Shown: positions 37,824-46,173, counted from the stretch's first letter. The stretch is DNA of 64,000 nt from JADFJB01 sp964464595 (GCA_964464595.1 CAYXGW010000018.1:1-64000); one strand, 5' to 3'. Notes: generated by a model not told the origin, from the letters alone. Made by a program: numbers and translations.

Positions 37824-38873
37824 ATGAAAACAATAAAAAAATCAATTCGAGTTTTCTTAGCCCTGGTGTTGCTGGTTTCATTTTTTCCATTCTCACTTTT
37901 GGCTCAAGAAAATCAAGCTGTAACAGTTTTGGGTGGTGCATCCAGGGCTGGAACTGCAGCAGCTCAATTTCTGCAGCTTGGAGTAAGCGCCAGGGCAACC
38001 GGTATGGGTGAAACATTTGTTGCTCTTGTAGATGATGCCAGCGGCGCTTTCTATAATCCTGGTGTTTTAGCTTTAATTGAGAATAGGCAAGCCTTTTTCA
38101 ATCATACTAACTTACCAGCAGGTTTGGCGCATTATTTTGGTAGTTTTATATTGCCTACAAATTCCATAGGAACATTCGCCCTAAGTTTCATCGCTTTAAC
38201 CACCGGAGACATTCCGGTGACGGTAGCTTTCCAGGGGCCTACAGGTGAGAACTTTAGCGCCAGTGAAATTGCCATCGGGCTAAGCTATTCAAAAAGCTTA
38301 ACGGATAAATTTAGCTTGGGTGGCACTGCAAAATTTATTGCCCAGGATTTGGCTGGTTTCGATTCACGAACGGTTGCATTTGATATTGGCACCATGTACT
38401 TTGCTGGCTATAGACATGCACGTTTGGGTATGTCAATTTCAAATTTTGGACCTGATATTACTTTCGGCAGTGAAAGTGAAGTGGGCTTCGAAAGCCAATC
38501 CTTTCCTATGCCATTAACTTTCAGGTTTGGTTTGGCAGTCGATTTGATGTATTCCGATGACAGTAAATTGTGGTTATCAGGCCAGTTGAATCAACCCAAC
38601 GATAACCTCAGGTACCAAAGCATTGGCCTCGAATACGCTTATCATGACCTGGTTTTCCTTCGCACTGGCTTTAAACTCGACGAAGAAAATAATGACATAT
38701 TGGATGATGACGGAAACAAGGTTGAAGATGGAACCGGTTTTGCCGAATCATTATCCTTTGGCGCAGGCATTAATCTCGATGTAAGCGGAATAAATGGCCA
38801 ATTCGATGTATCCTGGACCAAAATGAAAAACTTTGATGACTTGGTAAGGTTCTCCATATTATTGGGCTTTTAG
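37824..38873 (+). CDS. PorV/PorQ family outer-membrane protein
   Basis: 349 residues. After a signal peptide (about 1-29, ...FPFSLLAQ), the motif TAAAQFLQLGVSARATGMGETFVA(L)V and then DDASGAFYNPGVLAL is the hallmark of the PorV/PorQ/FadL-like family that shuttles or docks T9SS cargo at the outer membrane. The remainder is barrel strands ending ...RFSILLGF. Last gene of the 29.1-38.9 kb run; the immediately preceding gene encodes a T9SS-tailed protein that is its most likely partner. A strong terminator follows 21 bases after the stop. Confidence 0.88.
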   Translation: MKTIKKSIRVFLALVLLVSFFPFSLLAQENQAVTVLGGASRAGTAAAQFLQLGVSARATGMGETFVALVDDASGAFYNPGVLALIENRQAFFNHTNLPAGLAHYFGSFILPTNSIGTFALSFIALTTGDIPVTVAFQGPTGENFSASEIAIGLSYSKSLTDKFSLGGTAKFIAQDLAGFDSRTVAFDIGTMYFAGYRHARLGMSISNFGPDITFGSESEVGFESQSFPMPLTFRFGLAVDLMYSDDSKLWLSGQLNQPNDNLRYQSIGLEYAYHDLVFLRTGFKLDEENNDILDDDGNKVEDGTGFAESLSFGAGINLDVSGINGQFDVSWTKMKNFDDLVRFSILLGF

Positions 38874-38894
38874 ATTTAAGTATCTTTACTCTCA

Positions 38895-38935
38895 AATGGC
38901 TCCATCTTTTTTTGAAAGAATGGAGCCATTTTTTT
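38895..38935 (+). terminator. Strong rho-independent terminator closing the five-gene run
   Basis: Perfect 11-bp arms AATGGCTCCAT (38895-38905) and ATGGAGCCATT (38920-38930) enclose a 14-base loop and are followed by a T-run. It lies directly after the PorV-like gene and fits as the end of the transcript starting upstream of 29134. Confidence 0.9.
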
Positions 38936-39081
38936 AGCCCTTTTTGGAATCGGAAACAATACATTTTCATTCAAAGAAGCCGCGCTATTTGCAGGGGTTT
39001 ACTATACATACTATTTTGTAATATTCTTCATCCTGTCATACACTTTGAAGAATGATTACACATTGTTATGATGATCCATTA

Positions 39082-39147
39082 TATATTTTTTCCGTAGAAA
39101 CAAATAACGGTAACAGACAAGCAGGGCGATTTGTAATCAACAAATGA
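39082..39147 (+). pseudogene. Fossil C-terminal end of a T9SS-type secreted protein
   Basis: One frame reads YIFSVETNNGNRQAGRFVI and NK before a TGA at 39145-39147. This matches the last residues of the intact protein encoded at 35531 (YLFSVESDNGDQKVGRFVIIK). No upstream reading frame remains, so it is the last scrap of a deleted paralogue. The rest of 38936-39437 contains no recognisable gene. Confidence 0.75.
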
Positions 39148-39437
39148 AAGATTATGCGTGTTTTAGAATGATCCTCTCAAGGTGATACTTCATTCGAAAG
39201 AAATTCTGTCGTGGGAATTTATTCCTTACTATAACTAGAGAACTTCTTACATTCTAACTTGACTTTAAATATTTTTCCCATTAAAATATTAAAATCAACC
39301 CAATTAAAGGATAACATGAAAATTCATAAGTCTTTACTTTTTGTGGAATATATTCCTTTATTCCAACCGCATGAAAAGCTGGAACCTATTAGAGAATATA
39401 CAATTGCAGACTCTCAAACGGGCTCACCCACTTATAA

Positions 39438-41729
39438 TTGATAATGATATTTTATTTAGAGACAAAATCCATTGACCCTGTGGAAACTGAACTAATTTTT
39501 AAAAATAATTTTCTTAATGCAATTAAGAATAAACCTTTCCGAATTGGTCGATTGTATTCGATTTTGAAATATTCGATTTTAATTAATATTTTTCTTATTT
39601 CAGGATTACTCGCCCAAACTCAGCAAGACTCGCTCAGGAAGGATGAGAGTGAATATAAACTCAAACCGGTAATTGTGACTGCCGTTCGTACTTCGCGTCC
39701 GATTTATGAAGTCCCATATGCAATTGATGTTCTCTCCAAAGAAAGCATTCAACGTGGAAAATTGCAGCTTTCTTTGGAAGAATCATTGCGTGAAGTTCCT
39801 GGAATCATTGTCAATAATCGAAATAATTTATCTCAGGGCGACCGTATTTCCATCCGGGGAATTGGTAGCCGCGCTTCATTTGGCGTTCGCGGTATTAAGA
39901 TTATTCTGGATGACATCCCACTGACTATGCCGGATGGGCAATCACAATTAAACAACCTGGACATCAGCTCAATTGGGTCTCTTGAAGTATTACGCGGACC
40001 GAATTCCGCACTATATGGAAATGCTTCAGGTGGAGTGCTAATTTTCCAAACCGAATTTACATCTGAACAAAAATTGTTATTCACGCCCAAACTCACTTTT
40101 GGCTCTTATGGTTTACGAAAATTGCAAGCAAAAACTTCTTTGAATTTTAAGCGCCATAATTTCCTGATCAATTATTACAATCTTAAATTAGATGGTTTTC
40201 GTGAACATTCTTCTTCGAAAATGAATTCAGTCAACATTGTTGGTCATCATAGTGTATCGAAACATTTTCGTTTTAAAACAGTTTTCAATTATTATGATTC
40301 TCCATATCTGTTAAATCCAAGTTCATTATCAAAATCTGCATCGGAATCAACCCCTCAACAAGCAAGAACATTTGTCAAAAACCAGGGAGCTGGAAAGGAA
40401 ATTCGTCAAATTCAGGCTGGTGTTTCATTGCTTTATGGCAAAAAACAGGAAAAATTCAAACTAACAATATATGGATTGTCACGATCGCTTTTCAACCCTA
40501 TCCCAGGTAGAATTATCGATCTTTCACGTCATGCTAGTGGGTTACGTGGGATCTTCAGCAAGAGCTTGCATATAAATGGAGCTACTATCAGATTGACAGG
40601 CGGCGCTGATTTTGAAAGCCAAAGCGATGATCGCTCCGAGTTTAATAATTTAGGTTTACCTGATAATCTTTATCAATCATTAGAAGAAAATAAAATTTTT
40701 AATCAGATTCGTTTCGGATCCAGGTTACTCGAACAAAAAGAGGATGTCCTTGGTATTGGACCGTTTGTTAATTTAGAATTTGTTTTCCGGCAAAATTTAT
40801 TTTTTACCTTTGGAACACGTTACGATTATTACAAATTTAAAGTTAAAGATAAGTTCCTTGAAGACAATGTCGATAATTCCGGTGAAAGAAAAATGGATCA
40901 AATCAGTCCAATGATCGGATTCACCTACCGCTTTGATCCTTTGGCCAGTTTTTATATAAATTATTCAACCGCTTTTCAAACTCCTACAACCACGGAATTG
41001 AGTAATCGACCATCCGGTGCAGGAGGATTTAATCCTTCATTGGAGCCGGAAGATATCAGCAGCTTTGAAGTTGGTATAAAAGGTGTTTGGACTGATCACA
41101 AAATCAACTACGATTTGGCATTGTACACACTACAAATTACCAATATGCTCATTCCATTCCAGGTTCAAGATACTGCGAGTGAAGAAATTTTCTTCCGTAA
41201 TGCTGGTAAAGCAACAAACAAAGGATTTGAATTAAAATCTACATGGGCGGTAATCACCGGGCTAAAAATCATTTTATCCTATTCTTACATGAATTTTATT
41301 TTTAAAGACTTTGTTATAGAATCTTCTCCTGATAATTTACAATTGTCTGACAATAAGGTCCCAGGCATCTCGCCACACCGAATTTTTGCCGGATTCAATT
41401 ATGAACATGATTCCGGATTTTACTCAGAAATAAATCTTAAATGGAATGACAGTTTCTTTACAAATGACTTGAATGGAGCACCTGTTGGCAGCGATTTATC
41501 AAAACAATCTTTTGTAAATCCATCCTATTTTTTAGTTGATGCTAAATTTGGGCTGCAACGAAAATTACACGATTTTTCAGTTCATTTATTTTTTGGGATC
41601 AATAATATCTTTGATAATAAATATAATGATTCCATCGTACCCAATGCTTTCGGAAATCGGTTTTTTGAGCCGGCACCTGGAAGAAATTGGTATACAGGGT
41701 TAAGCTTCCCCATTTCATCTACAAAGTAA
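39438..41729 (+). CDS. TonB-dependent outer-membrane receptor
   Basis: 763 residues as written. The plug domain (about 70-200) shows KPVIVTAVRTSR (TonB-box-like region), SLEESLREVPGIIVNNRNNLSQGD, ISIRGIGSRASFGVRG and EVLRGPNSALYGNASGGV, and the barrel ends near residue 763 (SFPISSTK). It resembles siderophore/vitamin-type receptors (FecA, FhuA style). The start is uncertain: the ATG at 39438 has no ribosome binding site and leaves about 38 residues before the signal-peptide-like LKYSILINIFLISGLLAQ; a TTG at 39552 would give a normal leader. No periplasmic binding protein or ABC importer is adjacent. Confidence 0.88.
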   Translation: MIMIFYLETKSIDPVETELIFKNNFLNAIKNKPFRIGRLYSILKYSILINIFLISGLLAQTQQDSLRKDESEYKLKPVIVTAVRTSRPIYEVPYAIDVLSKESIQRGKLQLSLEESLREVPGIIVNNRNNLSQGDRISIRGIGSRASFGVRGIKIILDDIPLTMPDGQSQLNNLDISSIGSLEVLRGPNSALYGNASGGVLIFQTEFTSEQKLLFTPKLTFGSYGLRKLQAKTSLNFKRHNFLINYYNLKLDGFREHSSSKMNSVNIVGHHSVSKHFRFKTVFNYYDSPYLLNPSSLSKSASESTPQQARTFVKNQGAGKEIRQIQAGVSLLYGKKQEKFKLTIYGLSRSLFNPIPGRIIDLSRHASGLRGIFSKSLHINGATIRLTGGADFESQSDDRSEFNNLGLPDNLYQSLEENKIFNQIRFGSRLLEQKEDVLGIGPFVNLEFVFRQNLFFTFGTRYDYYKFKVKDKFLEDNVDNSGERKMDQISPMIGFTYRFDPLASFYINYSTAFQTPTTTELSNRPSGAGGFNPSLEPEDISSFEVGIKGVWTDHKINYDLALYTLQITNMLIPFQVQDTASEEIFFRNAGKATNKGFELKSTWAVITGLKIILSYSYMNFIFKDFVIESSPDNLQLSDNKVPGISPHRIFAGFNYEHDSGFYSEINLKWNDSFFTNDLNGAPVGSDLSKQSFVNPSYFLVDAKFGLQRKLHDFSVHLFFGINNIFDNKYNDSIVPNAFGNRFFEPAPGRNWYTGLSFPISSTK

Positions 41730-41863
41730 TTGACCCAAAAATTTCCATTTTTTTAATTTTCATCTTGATTATTGCATTAAATATTTCGTAAAATGAATAG
41801 TCTCAATTGAACCATCTGAACAAATCAACTTTTTTCTGTGTTTTTAAGACTAGAAAATAGAAA

Positions 41864-42793
41864 ATGAAGAAATCTATACCACAACCAATCCTTCCCAATC
41901 GTACCATTTTGCTAGATGGCGGTGTTGGGCGTGAGCTTAGATTTCGTGGTGTTGAAGTGCCAAAAACTATCTGGTCTGCCAACGCATTGCTGGTGGCACC
42001 GGAAGTGGTTCGTCAGATCCACATCGACTACATTTTTGCCGGGGCCGATATCATAACAACCAATACCTATGGTGTCAAACGTGCAGATTTAGCTAGAATT
42101 GGAATTGAATCCTTGTTTGAGGAATTGATTCAATTAGCCTGCAAATTGGCACAGCAAGCTATAGCATCAACCGGAAAACAAGTTCTGATAGCAGGTTCTT
42201 TGGCGCCATTGCGAGGAAGTTTTCGACCTGATCTGGTTGGCGATCCGGACGAAATAACCCTTGTTTACCAGGAACAGGCAGTATTAATGGCCCCTTTTGT
42301 GGATTTGTTCTTATGTGAAACTATCTCTTCAGCTATTGAAGCTCGAGCTTCAGCAGAAGCTGCATGCAGTACAGGAAAACCTGTTTGGGTATCCTGGACT
42401 TTGCATGAAGACATGTCCGGCAATTTACGCAGTGGAGAGACGATTCATGCAGCGGCAGAAGCGTTGCAGGATCTGCCTGTTTCCGGTTATCTTGTCAATT
42501 GCTCGGCGCCGGAGAGCATAACAAAAGCCATTCCTGATTTAACATCTTTGGAATCCAGGTGGTGCGGTGGTTATGCCAATATCTTTAAACCGATTTCTCC
42601 CGATTGGATGCTAAATGGGGGTAGAAAAACCGACGGATTTTTACCTTTGCGATATGACCTGAATCCAAAACAGTATGCTAGTCATGTCTCAAAATGGCTG
42701 GATGCGGGCGCTACAGTTGTTGGTGGATGTTGTGGCACCAGGCCTGCACATATCGAACTGCTAAAGGAAATAATAGACCAGGAAACCGAGTAA
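41864..42793 (+). CDS. Homocysteine S-methyltransferase family protein
   Basis: 309 residues of the Pfam S-methyl-transferase domain found in MmuM and the N-terminus of MetH. ILLDGGVGRELRFRG opens the barrel, and the zinc ligands are Cys213 (VNCSAPE) and the pair Cys289-Cys290 in GGCCGTRPAHI. It would transfer a methyl group from S-methylmethionine, betaine or a similar donor to homocysteine, giving methionine; the donor cannot be chosen from sequence. Directly upstream of a class V aminotransferase gene (19-base gap). Confidence 0.88.
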   Translation: MKKSIPQPILPNRTILLDGGVGRELRFRGVEVPKTIWSANALLVAPEVVRQIHIDYIFAGADIITTNTYGVKRADLARIGIESLFEELIQLACKLAQQAIASTGKQVLIAGSLAPLRGSFRPDLVGDPDEITLVYQEQAVLMAPFVDLFLCETISSAIEARASAEAACSTGKPVWVSWTLHEDMSGNLRSGETIHAAAEALQDLPVSGYLVNCSAPESITKAIPDLTSLESRWCGGYANIFKPISPDWMLNGGRKTDGFLPLRYDLNPKQYASHVSKWLDAGATVVGGCCGTRPAHIELLKEIIDQETE

Positions 42794-42812
42794 AAAATTT
42801 ACTGGAGTTATA

Positions 42813-44096
42813 ATGAACAGGAGAAACTTTTTAAAAGGAAGTACGATCGGGGCTGCAGGAATTTTAATTACAAATCAAATATCACAAATAAAGCAAACAT
42901 TTGCAGCTAACATTGACAATTTAAATTCGAAAATTAATGAAGACTTTACCGATCTTCGTTCAGCCTACCTATTGAGTCCTGATGTACGATATTTTAATCA
43001 TGCATCCATAGGTACAATTCCAAGTGAATTGCAAAAAGCCCGGCAAAAATACCTGGAACTTTGCGAATCCAATCCATGGCTATACATGTGGAGTGGTGCC
43101 TGGGAAGTCCCTCGCGAAGAGACCCGAAAAAAAGCTGCTCAAATTCTAAATTGCTCATCAGATGAAGTCGCTTTAACCCACAATACTACCGAGGGATTCA
43201 ATATATTAGCAAATGGGCTTCCACTTGGCAAGGGCGACGAGGTTGTTTTCAGTTCAATGAACCATGCAGGCGCCAGTGTCTGCTGGTTTCACCAAGCCAA
43301 GGATAAAGGATTCCAGGTTAAAAAATTCGATTTTCCAGTTACGTCTTCATCAGGACTATCAAAACAAGATATCCTTGATTTGTACGACCGAAACATCACA
43401 AATCGAACCAGGGTGCTGGTTTTCCCACACATAGACAATATTATTGGGTTAAACCATCCGGTACTAGAGCTAACTGCCCTGGCTCGAAGCAGAGGTGTGG
43501 AGTTTATCGCCGTAGATGGCGCTCAATCTGTCGGGATGGTTCAAACAGATATACGGGATATGGATGTTGATTTTTATGCTTGCAGTCCTCACAAGTGGGT
43601 CCAATCTCCAAAGGGTACCGGTATGCTTTTTATGAAAAAGGAGCAACAGCAACTGGTAAAACCGATGTGGGTGACCTGGGGGCAAAATCGCTGGAAAGGA
43701 ACCGTGCGCATTTTTGAAGACTATGGTACCAGAAATCTTGCCGAAGTTCTTACACTTGGTGATGCTTTGGATTTCCAACAGAAATTAGGAATGAAAGCTA
43801 AATTGGAGAAGTATGAAAAGCTGTGGGACTATTTTGTAAAGGTCATTGATAATCATCCCAAGTTGCAATGGCGCTCGCCAAGAAACCGGGAATTATCTTC
43901 ATCCATTTATGCTGTAGAAGTAATCAACAAGAAAAGTTCAGAACTAGCCCGGGAACTGTTTAAAAACCACGGCATCATTGTCAGGCCATTTTCCTCGCAA
44001 GGTTTGAACACGCTACGCATTTCACCAAATATTTTTAATACGAAACAAGAACTGGATGACCTGGCTGAAATACTTCTTGCTTCCGCAAAAGCTTGA
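42813..44096 (+). CDS. Tat-exported class V aminotransferase (cysteine desulfurase/isopenicillin N epimerase-like)
   Basis: 427 residues. The N-terminus MNRRNFLKGSTIGAAGILIT is a twin-arginine signal of the RRxFLK type, so the folded PLP-loaded enzyme is probably exported to the periplasm. Catalytic landmarks: THNTTEGFNILANG, the Asp of VDGAQSVG (about residue 235) and Schiff-base Lys261 in CSPHKWVQSPKGTG. The cysteine-desulfurase active Cys near the C-terminus is not evident, favouring an epimerase/kynureninase-like activity on an unknown amine. A strong GGAG site precedes the ATG. Upstream neighbour: homocysteine methyltransferase family; downstream: a D-aminopeptidase-type gene, overlapping or adjoining. 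Confidence 0.86.
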   Translation: MNRRNFLKGSTIGAAGILITNQISQIKQTFAANIDNLNSKINEDFTDLRSAYLLSPDVRYFNHASIGTIPSELQKARQKYLELCESNPWLYMWSGAWEVPREETRKKAAQILNCSSDEVALTHNTTEGFNILANGLPLGKGDEVVFSSMNHAGASVCWFHQAKDKGFQVKKFDFPVTSSSGLSKQDILDLYDRNITNRTRVLVFPHIDNIIGLNHPVLELTALARSRGVEFIAVDGAQSVGMVQTDIRDMDVDFYACSPHKWVQSPKGTGMLFMKKEQQQLVKPMWVTWGQNRWKGTVRIFEDYGTRNLAEVLTLGDALDFQQKLGMKAKLEKYEKLWDYFVKVIDNHPKLQWRSPRNRELSSSIYAVEVINKKSSELARELFKNHGIIVRPFSSQGLNTLRISPNIFNTKQELDDLAEILLASAKA

Positions 44097-44131
44097 TAAA
44101 AAATAAAAAATTCCAAATAGGTGTGCTGCAT

Positions 44132-45327
44132 ATGAAAGTCATTCAAAAAGAGGTTACAAATAGATTTTCACATTTAATATTTGGTTTTGCTTTGCTCTGC
44201 ATGCTGACAGCGACTTGTGTTTCCGGAAATGATAAACCCAGGGCAAGAGACTTGGGCATACCATTAGACGGCAATCCGGGCAAACTCAATGCAATAACTG
44301 ATGTTGCAGGAATCGTAGTCGGGCATGTCACATTGATTTCAGGGGAAGGCAAACTAATTGTTGGTAAAGGGCCGGTCAGAACCGGGGTAACTGCAATTCT
44401 TCCAAGGGGTAAAAAATGGGATCCGGTTTTTGCCGGATGGTACTCCCTCAATGGCAATGGCGAAATGACCGGTACCACCTGGGTTGAGGAATCAGGTTTT
44501 CTTGAAGGACCTATCATGATAACCAATACTCATAGCGTCGGGGTGGTCCGGGATGCCGTGATAAGCTGGCAGCATAAAAATAAAATAAGCGACCCAATAT
44601 TCTCCGATATCTTTTGGGCATTACCGGTTGTAGCAGAAACCTACGATGGTGGTTTAAATGACATTAACGGTTTTCATGTGAAATCAGAACATGTTTTCAC
44701 TGCTTTAAATAATGCAAAAAGCGGACCGGTTGCCGAAGGCAATGTTGGTGGAGGAACCGGGATGGTATGCCATGGTTTTAAAGGCGGAATAGGTACATCC
44801 TCCCGGGTTTTATCTCAACGACAAGGCGGGTATACAGTTGGGGTATTAGTACAAGCAAATCATGGTGGCAGAAACACTTTTACGGTTGCCGGCGTTCCGG
44901 TTGGCAAAGAGATTAGCGATTTCCGCGGCGAGTTTACATGGCCCCGGGAACCGGATCCATCATAGTTGTCGTCTCTACAGACGCGCCATTACTGCCGCAT
45001 CAATTAAAGCGTTTGGCTCGCCGAGTACCAATTGGAATTGGCAAAGTTGGCGGCCAGGGTGGCAACACATCGGGAGATATTTTCATTGCTTTTTCAACCG
45101 CAAACATGGGAGCTGCACAACGCAGTGATGTTCAAAATATCGATATGTTACCGAACGACCGAATTTCATCATTGTTTGGAGCAACGATACAAGCAGTTGA
45201 AGAAGCCATTTTAAATTGCCTGGTTGCAGCTGAAACTATGACCGGAATAAATGGAAATACGGTTTATGCATTACCCCATGATCGATTAAAGGAAGTTCTG
45301 AAAAAATATAATCGGTTGGTGGAATAG
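44132..45327 (+). pseudogene. P1/DmpA-family aminopeptidase, frameshifted at the autocleavage site
   Basis: Two overlapping frames together encode one DmpA-type protein of about 400 residues. Frame 1 (44132-44965) has a signal peptide (FGFALLCMLTATCVSG) and the alpha-chain: RARDLGIPLDGNPGKLNAIT, TGVTAILPRG, NVGGGTGMVCHGFKGGIGT. It stops shortly after FRGEFTWPREP. Frame 2 (from 44938) begins MAPGTG then SIIVVVSTDAPLLPHQLKRL, the beta-chain whose first Ser is the nucleophile of this family. The jump (a net -1 shift) lies between 44938 and 44962, exactly at the Gly-Ser autoprocessing junction. Frame 1 can also start from a TTG at 44093, which would join it to the aminotransferase stop, but the ATG at 44132 with AGG upstream fits the signal peptide better. 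Confidence 0.82.
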
Positions 45328-45339
45328 CATTTGTCTGTT

Positions 45340-45465
45340 ATGTCGGATTTCTGGGCGCTATTAAGTTTATTCATAATACCAGGGTTTTGTGCCATCTTTT
45401 TTGGTTTTGTAGAATATGCTCATTACCAAAAGTTCTTCAAATATTATAAGTATGTTTCCAATTAA
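45340..45465 (+). CDS. Possible small membrane protein, 41 residues
   Basis: A short frame MSDFWALLSLFIIPGFCAIF ... YKYVSN has one hydrophobic segment (about residues 4-24) and a basic aromatic tail, as in many bacterial small membrane proteins. An in-frame TTG at 45331 has GGTGGA seven bases upstream and may be the true start. It begins 3-12 bases after the peptidase stop, so it could be translated from the same transcript. A GC-rich hairpin begins right after its stop. I know of no homologue. Confidence 0.35.
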   Translation: MSDFWALLSLFIIPGFCAIFFGFVEYAHYQKFFKYYKYVSN

Positions 45466-45466
45466 C

Positions 45467-45533
45467 GGCCCCTGCCAGCCTCGCCACCCAGGTTCAGGGG
45501 AGAATGCATGGCATGGCTGGCATGGCAGGAGCC
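45467..45533. terminator. GC-rich imperfect hairpin between two convergent small genes
   Basis: GGCCCCTGCCAGCC (45467-45480) pairs imperfectly with GGCTGGCATGGCAGGAGCC (45515-45533). It stands between the possible 41-residue gene on the plus strand and the possible 26-residue gene on the minus strand, so it could end both transcripts. The phrase GCATGGCAGGAGCCT recurs at 46015-46030. Confidence 0.45.
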
Positions 45534-45592
45534 TTATTAGTTGCAATTTTTAAAAGTACTTGTGTTCTGTTACATTCCTATTAGATTAATTT

Positions 45593-45673
45593 TTAGATAA
45601 CACCTATTAATCCACCGACATTAATATAATTAAAATGCCATATTTCGCTCCACTTCACAATTTTGGTTAACAT
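45593..45673 (-). CDS. Possible 26-residue peptide with a consensus ribosome binding site
   Basis: The frame MLTKIVKWSEIWHFNYINVG followed by GLIGVI ends with TAA at 45593-45595. Its ATG at 45673 is preceded by AAAGGAGGTTGAT, the best ribosome binding site in the window and matching in placement the site of the SUMF1-like gene at 58724. The peptide has an amphipathic, aromatic N-terminal half and a glycine/hydrophobic tail, a common layout for signalling, leader or toxin-like peptides, but I recognise no family. The minus-strand leader just upstream contains two hairpins, and four palindromic boxes lie further upstream (45892-45988). Real expression is not proven. Confidence 0.4.
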   Translation of the reverse strand: MLTKIVKWSEIWHFNYINVGGLIGVI

Positions 45674-45692
45674 ATCAACCTCCTTTCTGAGA

Positions 45693-45810
45693 GAGGCATA
45701 ACGCCTCCCAAACATAAACGCAGGGCTGTGTTGCTGGGTGTAGGGTGAACAGAGAATCCACCCTAAGTTATTTTGGGTTGCTAACTATTCCCGGCAACAC
45801 CACACCCCGC
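45693..45810 (-). ncRNA. Structured leader or small RNA element upstream of the 26-residue frame
   Basis: Nested complementarity: outer arms 45720-45738 and 45790-45810 (GC-rich, with G-U pairs), inner perfect 7-bp arms TAGGGTG (45741-45747) and CACCCTA (45759-45765), plus a separate small hairpin GAGGC/GCCTC (45693-45707) 20 bases before the peptide start. No coding frame of note overlaps it. It could be a regulatory leader, a small RNA or a decayed palindromic repeat. Confidence 0.35.
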
Positions 45811-45872
45811 GTGATTTTGAGAAAGAATAAGCACACTCATAAGCGTATCGCAACTCACATAAAGATAAAACT

Positions 45873-45996
45873 TAATGCAATCAAAAAACATAGGGGAAAC
45901 CCTGATAATTATTAGAGGAAAACCCTGTTAGTCTAATGCAATCAAAAAACCTCGGGGAAACACTGAAATTTATAGGGGGAAAACCCTGATAGACCT
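45873..45996. repeat. Two imperfect 61-bp repeats carrying four palindromic GGGGAAACCCT boxes
   Basis: Units start at 45873 and 45934 with TAATGCAATCAAAAAAC. Each holds two quasi-palindromic boxes of the form AGGGGAAA(A)CCCTG, at 45892, 45914, 45953 and 45974. Within each unit the boxes are 21-22 bases apart, two helical turns, which fits binding sites for a dimeric regulator. No other copy was seen in the window. Confidence 0.6.
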
Positions 45997-46045
45997 ATCA
46001 GGAAATGGATAATTGCATGGCAGGAGCCTTTTTAAATTATTTACT

Positions 46046-46160
46046 CATCACACCGGCACCTCATAAAATCCCCGAACCATAGCCAGAATAAATCCCACGA
46101 CTATCCCAACCTCCAGGCCGATCATGAAGATCTTGTATTCTTTGGATCATTAAAATATTT
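46046..46160 (-). pseudogene. Possible remnant of a small membrane protein
   Basis: A minus-strand frame reads MIGLEVGIVVGFILAMVRGF then YEVPV and a stop, a single hydrophobic helix. A different frame just upstream reads FSEKYFNDPK, suggesting a frameshifted end of a longer protein. It has no good ribosome binding site and no family I know. Confidence 0.25.
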
Positions 46161-46173
46161 TTCTGAAAATTCT

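Noticed and set aside
39259..39441. 60-codon plus-strand frame before the second TonB receptor
   Set aside because: No signal peptide, motif or good ribosome site; overlaps the uncertain start of the receptor gene and is likely noncoding.
44938..44962. Programmed -1 frameshift site in the DmpA-like gene
   Set aside because: No X-XXY-YYZ slippery heptamer in the correct frame; the region CCCCGGG does not fit, so an indel or a genuine split is more likely.
45873..45996. Possible CRISPR-like repeats
   Set aside because: Only two imperfect 61-bp units without unique spacers of fixed length and no cas gene anywhere in the window.
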